From: Trichosphaerium sp. ATCC 40318
Lineage: Eukaryota; Discosea; Flabellinia; Trichosidae
Length of the DNA: 64,000 nucleotides
Direction: 5' to 3'
NCBI GenBank assembly: GCA_038496445.1
Contig: JALMLS010000627.1
Coordinates: 202,972-266,971 of the forward strand
Part shown: piece after piece, positions 21,832-35,655 of the stretch
How the letters are laid out: every line of letters starts with the position of its first letter
Numbering within the stretch: the stretch's first letter is position 1
The notes under the pieces: model-generated
The model's database searches: none
Told to the model about the DNA's origin: nothing
The model's input: the letters and a program-made list of their open reading frames with translations, nothing else
Translations under genes and position numbers: made by a program

Positions 21832-23019
21832 ATGGACGCACCTACGCTTGCATCTATTAGCTGTGAAGAGCTCACAGTTAGTATAAACAACAAAAGCATG
21901 GTTTATATCCAACGTACTCAAAAAGAAAACAAAACATGCTTAGTGTTCGTACATGGCTTTCCAGGTATGCTCAGTGTGCCAGCTCTCCTATTTATCAGCC
22001 CTTCAAGACTCATACTGGTCATGGGTTCCAGTTGTACCATTTCTGAAGCAGACTGATGTATATGCGGTTGATCTAATAGGCGTACGCACTATTCTTATTC
22101 TTTTTTGTAACGGTACTCCTCTAACAACACTTGTAGTACGGCAAGTCATCTAAAGACGTAAAGGTACATTACTTGCACTATTCTGAACATCCATCTAAGA
22201 GCTTCCGTGAAAGGATTTCGATCCAGTGCGAGATGTAGTTGAATTTATCACAAAATTAAAACTAGACACAAAATATGAAAGTCTATGCTTAGTAGGTCAC
22301 TCAATGGGCACAGCCATAGTAAAAAAAGTTGCACAGCAGCGTCCAGATCTCATTCAAAAACTTGCATTAATTGGCGGTACTACAACCTGTACGACTTGCG
22401 TATTCACTCTGTTAGGTACTGTAAATATTGGACCTGTTGCAACAGAAGGTTTGGGCGAATTCAAACTTCCAGGAGCAATAACCAAAGAGAGTACAACTGA
22501 ATTTCAAGCTGGTTGCGTCAATTGTGAAACTGCACCTTGGTACGTACCTGCTAAGTGCTTGCAATAAATAGCTTATTATGAATAGGCTCATGCCTAAAGT
22601 AATAGATATGAGCCTGAACACTCCAAGGGAGTCTTGGGTAGCAGGTATTGAATGGATGGAGAAAGATCTTAACAACGATCTTAGCAACATCAAGTACAAC
22701 CAAATATCGTCAGTTATCATTCTTATGTTACTATCTTAGAGCTCCTACAGCTGTCATCTATGGAGAAGGAGAAACTTTTTTCCCTGCTGATGTTCAGGTA
22801 ACGTTTTAAACGCTGTATTCCAATAACTAACTTTATATCCTAGAAAGAACTTGTAGGTTCGATTCCAAATGCAACACTTTTCCCTATTCCTAAGGGCGGA
22901 CATTCGGTGCAATTTGAGGTACAAAACGGCTAACCTCAGGGATGAAATAACTTATTGGTTTTTTTAAGTTTCCAGAGCAAGTCGCCAAAATTTTGCAAGA
23001 ATTGTGTCAAAAAAAATAA
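21832..23019 (+). CDS. Alpha/beta hydrolase
   Basis: Exons join in phase from MDAPTLASISCEEL. The oxyanion-side motif is CLVFVHGFPA, followed by DSYWSWVPVV and DVYAVDLIGYGKSS. The nucleophile elbow is LVGHSMGTAIV (Ser). The late histidine is in IPKGGHSVQFEFPEQV. The acid residue region reads VIYGEGETFFPADV; where most relatives have Asp, here Glu is the nearest candidate. The last intron is near 22919-22970. The fold and catalytic Ser-His are clear; the substrate is not. Relatives include epoxide hydrolases, haloalkane dehalogenases and esterases. It shares a 69-bp intergenic region with HDAC11. Confidence 0.82.
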
Positions 23020-23185
23020 AATGATTCTCTGTTGTCTTCACCCTTGTCACTGTACCTCACAAAAAGAAATAATGTAATAAAACAAAAAAAGATTCGTTTG
23101 ATTCTAATATTAGCTACTGTCAAGCGCGTGGGTGGAATTCCATTTATTAGTGTAACAAAAAATTACCCAAACCAAAAGGTGTTAT

Positions 23186-24961
23186 TTACATAATAATTGA
23201 AGGAGATGGAACAGAAGCCTTCAGTGTCTTGTGATCCAAAACTTTACCGCCGTTCAACAACAACATATCATTAATTTTGACAGCACGTCCAAGCACAGAT
23301 ACGTTCTCAATACGAACCCATCGACCAACCTGAGACGAAAAAATGAGCCAAAAATAATAATAAATGATGAAAAAAATAAAATGAAATAATGTCAATTTAC
23401 AAACGTACTATTGAATCCCATCCGATGATAGAATTATCGACCATAGAATTTGACTTAATAGTAGCTCCACCAAGTACTGTAGTACGCTTTATTCTGACAC
23501 CTAAAATGTCTTTTTTTAGTACTTGAAAAAAAAAACAAAACAAAACTAGACACTTCGTTCACTTCAAAAAAACGTACCATCTTCAATAACCACATCAGGA
23601 CCAATACATACATAAGGTCCGATTAAACATCCCTTTCCAATCTTTGCAGAAGGGTGCTAAAAAAGGTTGTAAGTAAAAACAGTTTACTAATCAAAACACA
23701 TCACATTTGCATGGTGCAAATAGAAAAAAAACCCAAAAAACGCGAACAAATCTTTTCAGATACCCGAAAGAAATTCCTTTCGCAATTAAACGTACAATTA
23801 AACAAGGACCAACTGTGCCCTCTCCAGTAGTCAAAGCAGTAGGTTCTTTTACTCTCAAACTGTTTAAAAACAAGCACATGCCCGATAAGAAGTCTTTAGG
23901 TTGACCAACGTCCATCCAAAAGCCCAATAACTCTTTACAATAAAGCTGACCTTCATTAGCCAATTCAGGGAACACTTTGCGCTCAATCGATGTAGGAACA
24001 GGCTAAACAATTTCTTAGACATTATTCTGGAAGAGAAAGCAATTTTAAAACGCGCTACGTGGCGAAAAAGATCGAAACAAATTAAAAGTTTTTTTTTTTC
24101 CATGTTTATTAAAAAGGCCAGCGTACCTGTATCCGTTTCAAAATAGACTTGCTGAAGATGTATATGCCAGCGTTGATTTTATTACCAACGAATACTTGAG
24201 GTTTCTCTACAAATTTTTCTATCTTTCCTGTTTGCTTGTCGTACATCACTACACCATATTTTGAAGGTTCTGCGACTTTCGTAACCTATTGTGGACACTG
24301 TAAGAAGCATGCTCAAGAAAAATAAAACGCAATAAATTGTTTTCTTATGTGTTGAGCGCGTGGTGAACGCAAAGTAACACGGAAAAACGCAAAGTCAGCG
24401 TAGTAACGCACCATAATTGTTCCTTCACCTCCATGGGCCTTGTGGAAGTCGTATAACTCCTTGAAAGGATAATCGGCGGTGATGTCGCTATTCAAAACAA
24501 AGAATGGCTCATCATCGTCACCACCTGCTAGTATTTTATCCTTGGCTAGGCCAATAGGTCCCGCTAGAGCAAAACTTAGCAAAACGGAGGATTTTGTTGC
24601 CTAGTTTGGTATGTACCTGTGTCAAGGGGTTCGTGCTCCTGGGAGTATTGTATCTCTACGCCGAGCTACCACGCACGTTAATTGTTGATTTCAAAAAGTC
24701 TTAAAGGCTACCTTCGCTTCCCACGGCTTTAATATCTTCCGCATCTCATCTGGCTTGTAGTTAACGGCCAAAATGACGGTTTTTACACCAGCCTTAGTGA
24801 GTCAGCACGAAATTACCAACGAAAGTGCCTACCTTTGATAGAGCCTCCATTTGGTGTACGATAAGCGGTTTGTTGCAAAAAGGTACGCATGGCTTGGGGC
24901 AGGAGAGCGTTAATGGTCTTAGTCTTGTACCGAAACCGCCGACGAGAATTAAAGCTTTCAT
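23186..24961 (-). CDS. GMPPB: Mannose-1-phosphate guanylyltransferase (GDP-mannose pyrophosphorylase)
   Basis: This enzyme makes GDP-mannose from mannose-1-phosphate and GTP for N-glycans and GPI anchors in the cytosol. The start [19 protein letters not shown] is the nucleotide-binding signature, followed by [86 protein letters not shown], and the C-terminal left-handed beta-helix hexapeptides ([46 protein letters not shown]). It ends SVPSPSIIM, as in other eukaryotic GMPPB. About eight introns split the gene, most with GTACG-type donors. The GPI-anchored proteins elsewhere in the window depend on this product. Confidence 0.95.
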
Positions 24962-25228
24962 TGTTGTAGTTTGTAAAGTAGAATGATCCCCAAGTTACCC
25001 CAAAAGTATAGAAAACTAAAATAAATTCGCAAAAACACGGACAAACGCGTAACAGGTGTTTTTGCGTAGTGAAACGCGCTAAGAGCGACAATCACAATCA
25101 GCCAGAAAGATCACGAGATTTGTTTGTTAGAATTCTCGTGAAAACAAGTGCAAAGGAGCGTGGCTCATCTACTTCATCGATACAACGCGTTATATCTATG
25201 TTACAGTATTTATTTACGTTTACAACGA

Positions 25229-25899
25229 TTATTTGCATCCTTTACTAGGTATAGTAACAAAGAAAGGTAAAGCAAGTTTGAAATCGAGCTTTAAAGACTG
25301 TTCTTCTTCTTCAGTTTTAGCCTTTGACATTTCAACTTGCCGTATCTTATTCAAATATTTCAGCCTCGCTATTGCGCGTGACTCACTTGATGTGACACGT
25401 CTTGTAGCTTTTGTTTGTTTTACCCAATCCTTTGTATCGTATACTTTAGTTTCTGTGTATCGCTTCTGTATTTCGTCTTTTTTTGGTAGCAGTTCAGTTA
25501 GGAAAAGTGTAAAAAGCGTTATTTTATGACTGTACCTTTAATAATCAAACGTAAACTTCGTCGGCGTACTACACTCTCTGTTGTTCCATCTGTGGACCGT
25601 TTTAAGTTGACTCTTGCTAACATTGTTGGTGCAACGTTCTCAGGTTTGTCTACTCCAGCTACTTTCGCATTCCCTGTTAACGTAAGGTAAGTTTATGAAA
25701 GCACTAATTCCACCTTACATCCTTCCGCTTGGCTAACAGCATTTCGTATAAAGCGACCACAAGCAGCGACATCCACTCGTAACCGTCGCTTTGGCCTTGT
25801 CTTTTTTTTGGTTGGCTTTTTATGTTTGCTTACATCATTCCATATGCTTTGCGCGAATGTAGATGCATTACACGCACCATCGTCCAAAAAAACAGACAT
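25229..25899 (-). CDS. Basic orphan protein, probably nuclear
   Basis: Three exons join in phase from the ATG at 25899. Exon 1 (MSVFLDDGACNASTFAQS...) contains a strongly basic cluster KKPTKKKTRPKRRLR, a plausible nuclear localisation signal. Exon 2 starts after a GTAAGG...TTAACAG intron and contains VVRRRSLRLIIK. Exon 3 starts after a GTACAG intron and reads DEIQKRYTETKVYDTKDW, then ARLKYLNKIRQVEMSKAKTEEEEQ. I recognise no domain. The forward open frame at 25233-25529 is its antisense shadow. Confidence 0.55.
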
Positions 25900-26062
25900 A
25901 GTTACTAATTTGATTTAAAGTTGTATTTCTTCGACTGCAGCGAGCTGGTAGATTGTTGATTGCTTCGCCACGTTTATTGTCAACCTGAGACAAGCAGTGT
26001 ACTAGGGTCAAAATAATTCATAAAAAAGTGTAAACCACGAAATTTGGCGGCTGTAGTTCACC

Positions 26063-27043
26063 ATGGCGGAAATAGAAGAATCCACAACAAATTCCAAGCA
26101 ACCCGAGTCCCCTCAGCATGACTCGGAGCGAGAAAGGAGCCCAAAGAGCCCGAAGAGCAGGTCCCAATCGCCTGCACGTAGCCCACGTTCTCGTTCTAAG
26201 TCTCCGCGATCTCGTTCAGGTTCACGGTCACGTTACAGACGAAGCGAACGTGGGGAAAAGAGTGAACGTAGGAGATCACCAGCAGGAAGGCGTGGAAGTA
26301 GAGATAAGGTATAGTGGAACTTTTTGTTAATGAAATAAATAACTTATTTATTGACTTTTTAGCCCGAAGCAGCGCCTTGTAGAGTACTGGGAATATTTGG
26401 TCTGCACCAAAAAACAACAAAAGATGATCTAAAGACAGAATTCAGCAAATACGGCGAGATTGAGTCTTGTACTGTCATTATAGACAAAAAAACTGGTCAA
26501 TCAAAACGTTATGGCTTTATATACTTTGAGACAACAGAGGGAGCTGTCAAAGCCCGAGATAAAATGAAGGGTGTGGTATGTGAAATATAAGAAAACACTG
26601 CAACAACGCTAAATGTAGACTACAGGAGTTCCAAGGGCGTGAGATACGTGTTGATTTTTCAACTACTACAAAGCCGCATGAATCTACTCCAGGACGCTAC
26701 ATGGGCAAGGTTACCAGGTCCACTAGATACCCTCCTAGGTATTCTTCAAGGTATCATCCATACCGCGACTATGACTACTACTATCGCCGTTCTCCACCTC
26801 GTTCACCTCCTAGATACCATTACGACTACCGTAGGTATGAGGATGAACGTTATAGACGAAGTTATGACAGGTAAATAGTGAAGATGTCTCTAAGTTTTTA
26901 ACAAATACTTTCTTTTCTAAACCAACTTTTGTAGGTATGAACGTGACCGTTACGAAAGAGAAAGAGATAGATATGAACGTGATCGTTATGCGAGAGATCG
27001 CTACGGAGATCGTTATGAAGATGAACGATACTATAGAAGATGA
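26063..27043 (+). CDS. TRA2: Transformer-2-like SR splicing factor
   Basis: Four exons. Exon 1 encodes an N-terminal RS region (SRSQSPARSPRSRSKSP). Exons 2-3 encode one RRM: RNP2 is CRVLGIFGL, with RNP1 in SKRYGFIYFE, and the domain ends GREIRVDFS. Directly after the RRM comes KPHESTPGRYMGK, the linker that marks Tra2 proteins. The C-terminal tail is rich in RY/DR/ER dipeptides (RYERDRYERERDRYERD) and ends YYRR. Such proteins bind GAA-rich exonic enhancers and promote inclusion of weak exons in the nucleus. In this short-intron genome it is a good candidate for splice-site choice at non-consensus donors, which is inferred. Confidence 0.9.
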
Positions 27044-27357
27044 ATAGCCACAAGAGCTGAAGAGAAAAAAATACAATTAGAAATGTGGGTGTACTCAAAT
27101 GTTTGGGTTAGATACAAATGCGCCAAGGACTCAAGAACCAAGCCGTTTGTGAATAAAAGGAAAGAATGAAAAAAAAAAAGAACAAGAAAAGTAGCAATTG
27201 TAGAAAAAACCCTCCCAGGGCTTTCAGAAGCGAACACGTGAACTAAACCAGAAAAAAATCTGAACAGCCATAAGAAAAGTCAGTATTTTGAAACCTACCT
27301 CAAAAATTGAAAAAAAATCTCAAGTTTTGTAGACATGTGTTCTTATTCAAACTCCGT

Positions 27358-27391
27358 AGCTCACCTGGTAAGAACGCATGTCAGGTGAGCT
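27358..27391. repeat. Perfect 10-bp inverted repeat, 14-nt loop
   Basis: AGCTCACCTG (27358-27367) pairs exactly with CAGGTGAGCT (27382-27391). The surrounding TAGCTCACCTGG resembles the A box of a tRNA gene, but no convincing B box or cloverleaf follows. Confidence 0.6.
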
Positions 27392-27520
27392 CCCACACAA
27401 TAGTGACCAAGGTATAACGAGAGTTACCTCTCAATCTCATTATTTAGTCGTACTAGTGCTATGTCTTTCGTGGCGAAATTGTAAATCTATTTTCGCTGTT
27501 CAAGGCTTTGCACTGTTTAT

Positions 27521-27774
27521 ATGGCGACGTACGGTCTTTTCAAAGCTTCAGATATAGATGGCATTTATTTAGTATTCGAGGACTTATAATTATGAATGCC
27601 ATACCTTTTATCAGCGCTTCTATTGGCCACGGGGACAACGCCAAATTTTGTCTTATTTTTAGTATTTACCTTATACACGACTCACGTGGTGCGTTAACAA
27701 ATAATGTAACTCCCTCCAATGGTGGATGGTGTATTTTTTTTGCTTTAGGGAGCTTTGGAGTACACAATGGTTAA
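27521..27774 (+). CDS. Possible small gene with a 23-nt intron (low confidence)
   Basis: An ATG at 27521 can be joined across a GTACGG...TTCAG gap of 23 nt to the frame RWHLFSIRGLIIMNAIPF and onward to the stop at 27774. The result has one hydrophobic stretch and a GALTNNVTPSNGGW segment. No family is recognised and CACGTG occurs inside it at about 27683. It may be a chance frame. Confidence 0.2.
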
Positions 27775-28312
27775 GTAAGTAATTATCAACATTTTAACCC
27801 TTTTTGCTATTGCGGGCACTTAACAAAGTCGAATATTCGGTTGGTGACAGTGAACTCACGTTAGGTATTGAGCAAGCAAGTGCGTACGTGTACCAAGGCA
27901 CATTTCAAAAGCAAAGAAAAAACAGTGTGCACCAACACCTTACAGACTGCGGCTTTTTTTTTACCAACGTCGAAACTTACGACATGATTACCGTTTATTG
28001 TAAAATACAATGATTTTTTGATGTTAGACACGTGATGCGCAACGAAGACATGTAGTTGAGCTTTGAACAGCGTCATTGGTTGAGGTAATGTTCAATTAAG
28101 AAAAAGTGCTTTGAGCTCTATTCTGATCGTTAGTAGGACGTTGAATACACCTTTGACGAACTTCTTAACAATCTCAGTTCCGTTTAAAAGTGATCTTTTA
28201 TGAAAGTTTTTCTTTCTTAGCCGATTTTGGTACGCAAAAAGTTTTTTGCCATGCAAATTCTTTCTTCGTAACGCGCAACACTCGTAACAACAATAACTGT
28301 ACGCACAAGTGA

Positions 28313-29938
<1,626 letters not shown>

Positions 29939-30290
29939 AACGTGTCACAATAGAAATAAAAGAAAAAACATAAAAAAGTTGACTCTAAACACTTGTTGCA
30001 TGTTACTATTTTTTTACATTGGAATGGCACCCCGTTTCGCGTTTCTCGTCAATATAGCATGGTGATGTCAGTCTAATAATCACGTGTTTTGAACCAAACG
30101 TAAAATGTATCAGATATTAGACATCAAACTATTTTACATTTTTCCGCTAAGTAATGCCACGATCCAGATCAATTAGGCTGTTGTGAAATTCTTGTACGGT
30201 TGTATTTCTTGACTCTGTGGTGACCAAAAAAAAGCTTGAGTTTCCGAAACGGCAGGAACTGGAGCAAAGTTTATAGTAACTGTAAGCGAG
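29939..30290. other. Intergenic region between GAPDH and ADP-ribosylglycohydrolase
   Basis: This holds the GAPDH 3' end (AATAAA at about 29955) and the upstream region of the next gene, with CACGTG at about 30082. No gene is seen. Confidence 0.4.
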
Positions 30291-32863
30291 ATGCACAAAG
30301 GTAAGGTTTTGAGCTACGTCAGTGTGTTAACGGATTAATAAAAGCCAACAACAAAAAACGTGTAAAAAAGAATATTGAGAGCGAGTGTGGCATTAAGCGT
30401 TTGCTACCACCAGAGTACAAGACAGTAGAGTCTGTACAATTCGATAAACGGTACGACATTTTGCGTAATACAAAGATTCGTGTCAATAACTGTTTATACG
30501 CACAAAGATGGCCTTCAGCATTCTTTTCTCTTGTTTGTATGGGCTTGGGTGATGCCCTAGGTTGGCCTTTAGAAACAAAGGATCCAGACGCCATAGTAGC
30601 ATTGTGGCCAACATATAAAGGCTATCCTGAATTTTTAATCCCTAGTGGTGCCGTTTGGTACATGTTTATTTACTCACTTGACCTGACTTCAGTGTTTTCG
30701 AGTTTTTCTCCATTGAGCTTTATTTATGCATAGTTCTTATCCCATAGCATTAAATTAGGTTACGTTAACGTCCCAGTTTAGGTCAGATGACACCCAAATC
30801 GCTCTTAGCTTGATGGGCAAGATACAAACTTTGAAATTGTTGTTTTCTCTAATGTTCTTTCTAGACTCTCTTGTACACCACGATGACATTGAACCAGAGT
30901 AAGCTATCATCTTGTTTATGAATTGTTTAATTGACATGAGAGTTAGTTATATTAAAGGACTATGGCGTCAGCTTGGAACTTTGGAGGTTTTTGAAGAAGC
31001 TGGGCAAAGGTTGCGTATGTTTTTTTACACAGTATTTTTGTTGACACGGTCCTGTCTGTCTTCTTACTTTATTTATAGCAAAGTTCCAAAAAGGAGGGTA
31101 CGTATTTTTGAAATTGATACGTAGGTGACTGATGATGACACGTGATTTTATAGATTCAGAGGTACTGGATCTAATTTTAGAAAAATCGTTGATCAACTTG
31201 ATACAAAACGCTCTGGAGATTGTTATCCAGATGTTGCAAATCCTACGTACGTGAATTAATACCATGTTTCAAAAACGGATGTACATTAATGTGAAGAATG
31301 ACTAGTCAACCAATTTTTTATTCGGTTTGTTTTGTTGTTGCTGTTTAGTACTCACTTTGAGACATGTGAACATTTTATGACTCACTTTTTAATTTTAAAG
31401 AACTGCTGGAAATGGCGCCGCAATGAGAGTTGCACCACTTTCGATATGGGCATGGAAAGGAAAAGACAAAACAATGGTACTGGCTTGTTTTTTTTTGCCA
31501 TGATTTTTAATACCTTTTTTACCAGCAAGAACGTGCAGACATCCTTGGAGACTTGGTGTATCAAGTGAGTATTATTTGAATAAATAAACCAGTAATAGCT
31601 TCCATAGGCGTCAATACTGACACATACGAACCCACTTGGGATAACACCTGCGTTTGCATTGGCATACGCAATATTTCGTATGCTAGGAAGCCCACACGGA
31701 GAAGAGGTTCAAGATCCGATGCCATTCCATAAAGATGGTTTTGTGGAACAACTTAATCAGATTTACATGGAGACGTGGTAAGTGACTGCTCTAACAAATC
31801 CTCCCGTTAGTCGTTTTTTTTAAACGTTCTTTTTAAGTCACTTCGAAAAACGGTTGAAGCAGCATGGGTTTGGTTCAGGTGGAGATATAAACGTATTCTC
31901 CGGAATGTTGGATCAAATAATAAATCATGTAAAGTACGTATATGTTTGTAATGTCCTGTACGTAAGTGATGGAGTTAAAAAAATAGGAAATTTCGAAAAA
32001 AAAATTCTCGGGCAGAAGTATTATTACAGAGTATTGTTGACTCTTGCATACTTCCAATTGGTACAAATAATACATATTTTACTGAGTGAATATACTAATA
32101 AGGTTTCTTCAAAGCTAAACAAAATACAACCACAAATATTTAGTGCGTTTTCATAACTTCCTTTTGTTATTGCTTATTTTTTTTTAGCACACCAAATCAT
32201 TGCTTCTCATTGGCTTCAGTCACCCACTCGCTTGTTGCAGGGCTTTTGCTTAAAGATACGCGATTCTTAGGGTAAGTGTACTTAGAGTTTCTGTCATACT
32301 CAAACGTTTACCAAAGGAGCCTACAGTACATGTACATGTCCGGAGGAGATACAGGTTATTAGCTATTATTTTACAAAGACCTGACATGGTGAACTTAGAT
32401 ACTGTTGGAGCAATGTTTGGCGGACTTGTAGGCGCATATATTGGGCATACAGTACCTTGGACAAAAAGGATAAAACCTTACTATGTCAATCAATTCATAG
32501 AACCAGATGCTATCAAAGCTACCTTTAATGCTTTCATAAAAGTAGTTCTTGATGATGCTGAACCGCCAAAAGCAGGCTCACCAAGGTACATTAAAGTATT
32601 ACATACGCATGATCAATGACTTTACATATAGGTATGTACCATTAGTCCACTTTGTGGCACTAGAAGAGCGTGTCAACAAGGCACTAAGTCGGGAGGATGA
32701 CAACAAACGTATCAATGCTATGATTGTAAGTATCTTGTTTTTTTAAAGTTTAAATATTTCTCCTCACTGCGAACGTATAGCCAACAGACAGAAATGACGT
32801 CGCTTGGTTTCACTTAAAAAAATTCTCTTCTCTTAGGGCATCATTGAGCTCGTTCTTAGCTGA
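30291..32863 (+). CDS. ADP-ribosylglycohydrolase family enzyme
   Basis: Many exons join in phase from MHKANNKKRVKKNIE. After a polar N-terminus comes SLVCMGLGDALGWPLE, then GAVWSDDTQIALSL, the SDDT magnesium-binding motif of the ARH/DraG family. SAGNGAAMRVAPLSIW is the conserved GNGAAMR segment. LTHTNPLGITPAFALAYAIF follows, and near the end SGGDTDTVGAMFGGLVGAYIG supplies the second metal site. The C-terminus reads VHFVALEERVNKAL and ends at TGA 32861. Relatives remove ADP-ribose from proteins or nucleic acids, or cleave ADP-ribose esters; which applies is not visible. The final exon join (phase 0 at GTAAGT) gives IIELVLS and stop; an alternative downstream frame exists but does not rejoin in phase. 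Confidence 0.88.
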
Positions 32864-33694
32864 GAAGTCGCTTGAGGAGCTTTTTGATAGGTTTGTCTTT
32901 ATAAAACTGCTGTTTTGTACATTTACTTCTTACTTTTTCTTTAGACAGTCGATCGTAGAGGCTTATTGCAGTTTTCATACAGACGTTGTTACCAAAGATG
33001 ATAAAAAGATAAAACATTTATTGCTAAGCTTGGAAGGCACGTGATTTTTTGAAACGACCAGTCGCTCGAAAAAAAAACATCCGACTTCCGTTGTAACGTA
33101 TTTCTTGTAATGTAACATTGTTTCTTAAAGGGAGCCAAAGGCAACAACTTTTTGAACGTATCTACACAAAAACTATTTGGGATAAAATCACGGAAACTCT
33201 CAAATAATATAGGTTGCTGTTATCACAGGCAAGAGAAATAAAGCCTTTCATGTTTCTAGCGTCGCATCTATGCCTAAGGCATACAACCGCTAGTGCTATT
33301 GGAACTTTTATACGACGTGTTTATTCATTTGTAAAAGTTCTTTTGATAGCTAAACTTGTTTAAAAATATGACTGTCACAGCGATGTGTGGGGTAACTTTC
33401 TTCACTCAATAACGAAAAAATCAAGGAGAACGATATTTGTATTAGCCAACACCAGGAGAAAACACGTGGGCTTATGAGTAGTATTGGAATGGGAAAAAAG
33501 TCTTCCAATTTTATTTCAGTTTATTTACAAAGTTCGAACAAGGAACAGTGAGCAAAAAAATATTAGCGACAATACAGCTCTAAATGATCTTGTCTATTGG
33601 TGTCATTTTGTTTTGGTTATACTTACAGAGTGGGATTTTTTAAAAAGAGTTCACAAAAGTTTTTACATTTTCGCAGTGTTTGAGTTATCCTTAT
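32864..33694. other. Intergenic region, no gene seen
   Basis: The region contains CACGTG at about 33039 and 33464. An alternative coding-like frame at 32844-33044 could belong to a longer C-terminus of the upstream enzyme, but I could not splice it in phase. Confidence 0.35.
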
Positions 33695-34154
33695 TCAAGC
33701 ATTACCTCGTTGATGTAACTTTACTAGAATGTCTGAGAGGTGCTTTTTTAATCCAGGTGAGTCAAGGGCCAGAGACTTAGAGAAATTGTATTTAATGCCT
33801 CCTTGAATATATCCATAAGCTTTCAAGTCTTCTTTTTGTTGTTGTAGCGCTTCTTTTACGTTTTTCCATACGCGTTCTCGCTCTTTCTGAACAGCGAATT
33901 TCCAAACTCTACCATTTTTATGGTGTCCTTTCATAACAACCCATCTAGAACAGCGTGAATCATTTTACAAATAAAGTATGTTGTTCGCCAGAAAAAGTGG
34001 AAATTTGTGAGTTTTTTTTGCGTTGGTTTTTTGTTCATGAGGTTTTAGCATTCGTGACTATGACGTACCTCTTCATGCTCTTGAGCCTATTGAGTGCGCT
34101 ATTTGTTGTCTTTTTTGATTTATTCTTGTTTGCAAATAGTTGTACAGCGAGCAT
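33695..34154 (-). CDS. Basic orphan protein, 111 aa, two exons
   Basis: Exon 1 is 34154-34069 and exon 2 is 33944-33695. The intron begins GTACGT and ends TTCTAG, and the join gives MKRWVVMKGHHKNG in phase. The protein starts MLAVQLFANKNKSKKTTNS and continues with a basic helix-rich segment (KERERVWKNVKEALQQQ) and YGYIQGGIKYNFSKS. There is no signal peptide. A CACGTG 57 nt upstream (34211-34216) supports the start. No family is recognised; a mitochondrial or ribosome-associated role would fit the charge but is a guess. Confidence 0.6.
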
Positions 34155-34210
34155 AAACAACTCATGGTGCCTTAAAAAGATGATTGTCAATATCCGACAA
34201 AAAAAGTGAA

Positions 34211-34216
34211 CACGTG
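34211..34216 (-). promoter_or_regulatory. CACGTG upstream of the 34154 start
   Basis: The palindrome lies 57 nt upstream of the ATG at 34154. Confidence 0.4.
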
Positions 34217-34318
34217 AGAACCTGAACCAGGTTCGGATAAAAAAAAATGCGACGAAAGTGAACTATTAAAAAGTGCACGATTTCCTACGCCAAAGATTGG
34301 AAATAGCGCAGTGTTCCA

Positions 34319-35052
34319 TTAAGGGCAACTGCGACGAGAATACAACCACGTGTTATACAAAAGGTTAAAACGAAAATTTTCGTACTTTACGCAGTATGCT
34401 AGATCTTTCTCAACATCTTTCTCGCACCCAAATCCGCATGCGGATGCTATGACCAGTCCACGTAGTATAGGTCTGGCTGTGTTAACGAATAAATCAGCTC
34501 CGTTGCTATTAACGAGCAATAACTCAATATCGCTACTTTGTGACGCTTGTCCTTTTGCTGTAGAAAGTACTACAGACTGCGCTGATATTCTGTTATCAAG
34601 GGAAGGCTTAGGTGTATCACAGGCGCTTTGTGTTGGTTGTAAAGAAGGATCAAAACGAACACGAACAGGTGCTTGTCTTGATACCGGTCTGAAAGCGCTG
34701 CATCTTCTTGTGTTAACCCTGAAATGTATCTAAAGATTCTTAACACTTGAGGATTTGATCACCAAAAAGCTTGTTATGTTTGGAACTACAGTAGAACTGC
34801 AGTACTGCAATTCTTGTGGTTATTTTTTTGAGTTTTTAATTTTATTTTAAAAGCTTACTGTCGCACACGATCTTTGTAGAGGTTTATGTAGGTTCATCTT
34901 TGTTGGTTGAAGCTTAGGCATGTAATCTGGAAGGTGATCATAAGTTAAAAAACTTTTTAATATTGCTTTAATTTTTTGTTATGAACGTCGTTTCGCTGTT
35001 ATCACGTGCCTGGTTGTATAGGTTGGTTTTTAAGAGTACCGTAGAGAGACAT
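34319..35052 (-). CDS. Orphan protein, about 155 aa, four exons
   Basis: The start MSLY at 35052 joins across a GTACTC...TTAAAG intron to AILKSFLTYDHLPDYMPKL, then across a long intron (donor GTGTGC) to SYISGLTQEDAALSDRYQ, then across a 43-nt GTTCGT...AAAG intron to ACDTPKPSLDNRISAQS. All joins keep the frame, in a region where each raw frame is interrupted. The C-terminal half reads LLLVNSNGADLFV, a weakly hydrophobic ARPILRGLVIASACGFG stretch, then a Cys- and Tyr-containing tail. CACGTG lies 30 nt upstream at 35082-35087. I recognise no family. Confidence 0.5.
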
Positions 35053-35655
35053 TTAAAAACCTTTTATTTTGTATCAAGGGTCACGTGGGGTAGTCTAATC
35101 GTCGTCGAAAGAATGTTCTTTGAAACTAGTTGAACATACATGATCTTGGTAACTTTTTTTTTAGTTTTAACAAATGTGCCTTATTGCCTTACCACTTTTA
35201 GTTAAAAGTGATCAGACCTTTTATTTGCGCGAAGAATACCTTAATGTAATCTTAATGAGGATCATTATGACGTCGGAGCGAAATTGGCTTCAACTTGCGC
35301 AGAAACCGCTAGTGTTTGCGTCATTGGTATTATATGATGCAATACTATCGGAAGTGTCTTGCGTTCTATTTTACTGCTGTAACTTTTACACATCCTAAAA
35401 GGATTGATCATTCACATGCATTTTATAAGTACGCTAGCTTGCCTAGCGAAGGTCTTATCGGTATTCAGAGCGGGACTTCCGTTGTGCAAAATAATCTCGT
35501 GTGATGATACGGTTTGCTTTTTCTGCGTACCATTTTGTCCCTCTCTTGTAGTATGTCATTGTGTTCAAGAACTCGGTGCGAGAGTAGTGAGATTGTTAAA
35601 CTGGAGCATTATCGGTCAATTATGCCGTTAGTTTTAATTACCAAGGCGAGCACGA
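35053..35655. other. Intergenic region with unassigned open frames
   Basis: CACGTG at 35082-35087 is the likely promoter element for the minus-strand gene at 35052. Forward frames at 35174-35398 and 35404-35631 show no family or consistent splicing. Confidence 0.35.

Noticed and set aside
25233-25529. Forward frame of 98 codons, Ser/Phe-rich
   Set aside because: It is the antisense shadow of the spliced basic orphan gene on the minus strand (25229-25899).
27351-27440. tRNA gene
   Set aside because: The 5' half resembles a tRNA D-arm, but there is no B box (GGTTCRANNC), no matching acceptor stem and no anticodon arm.
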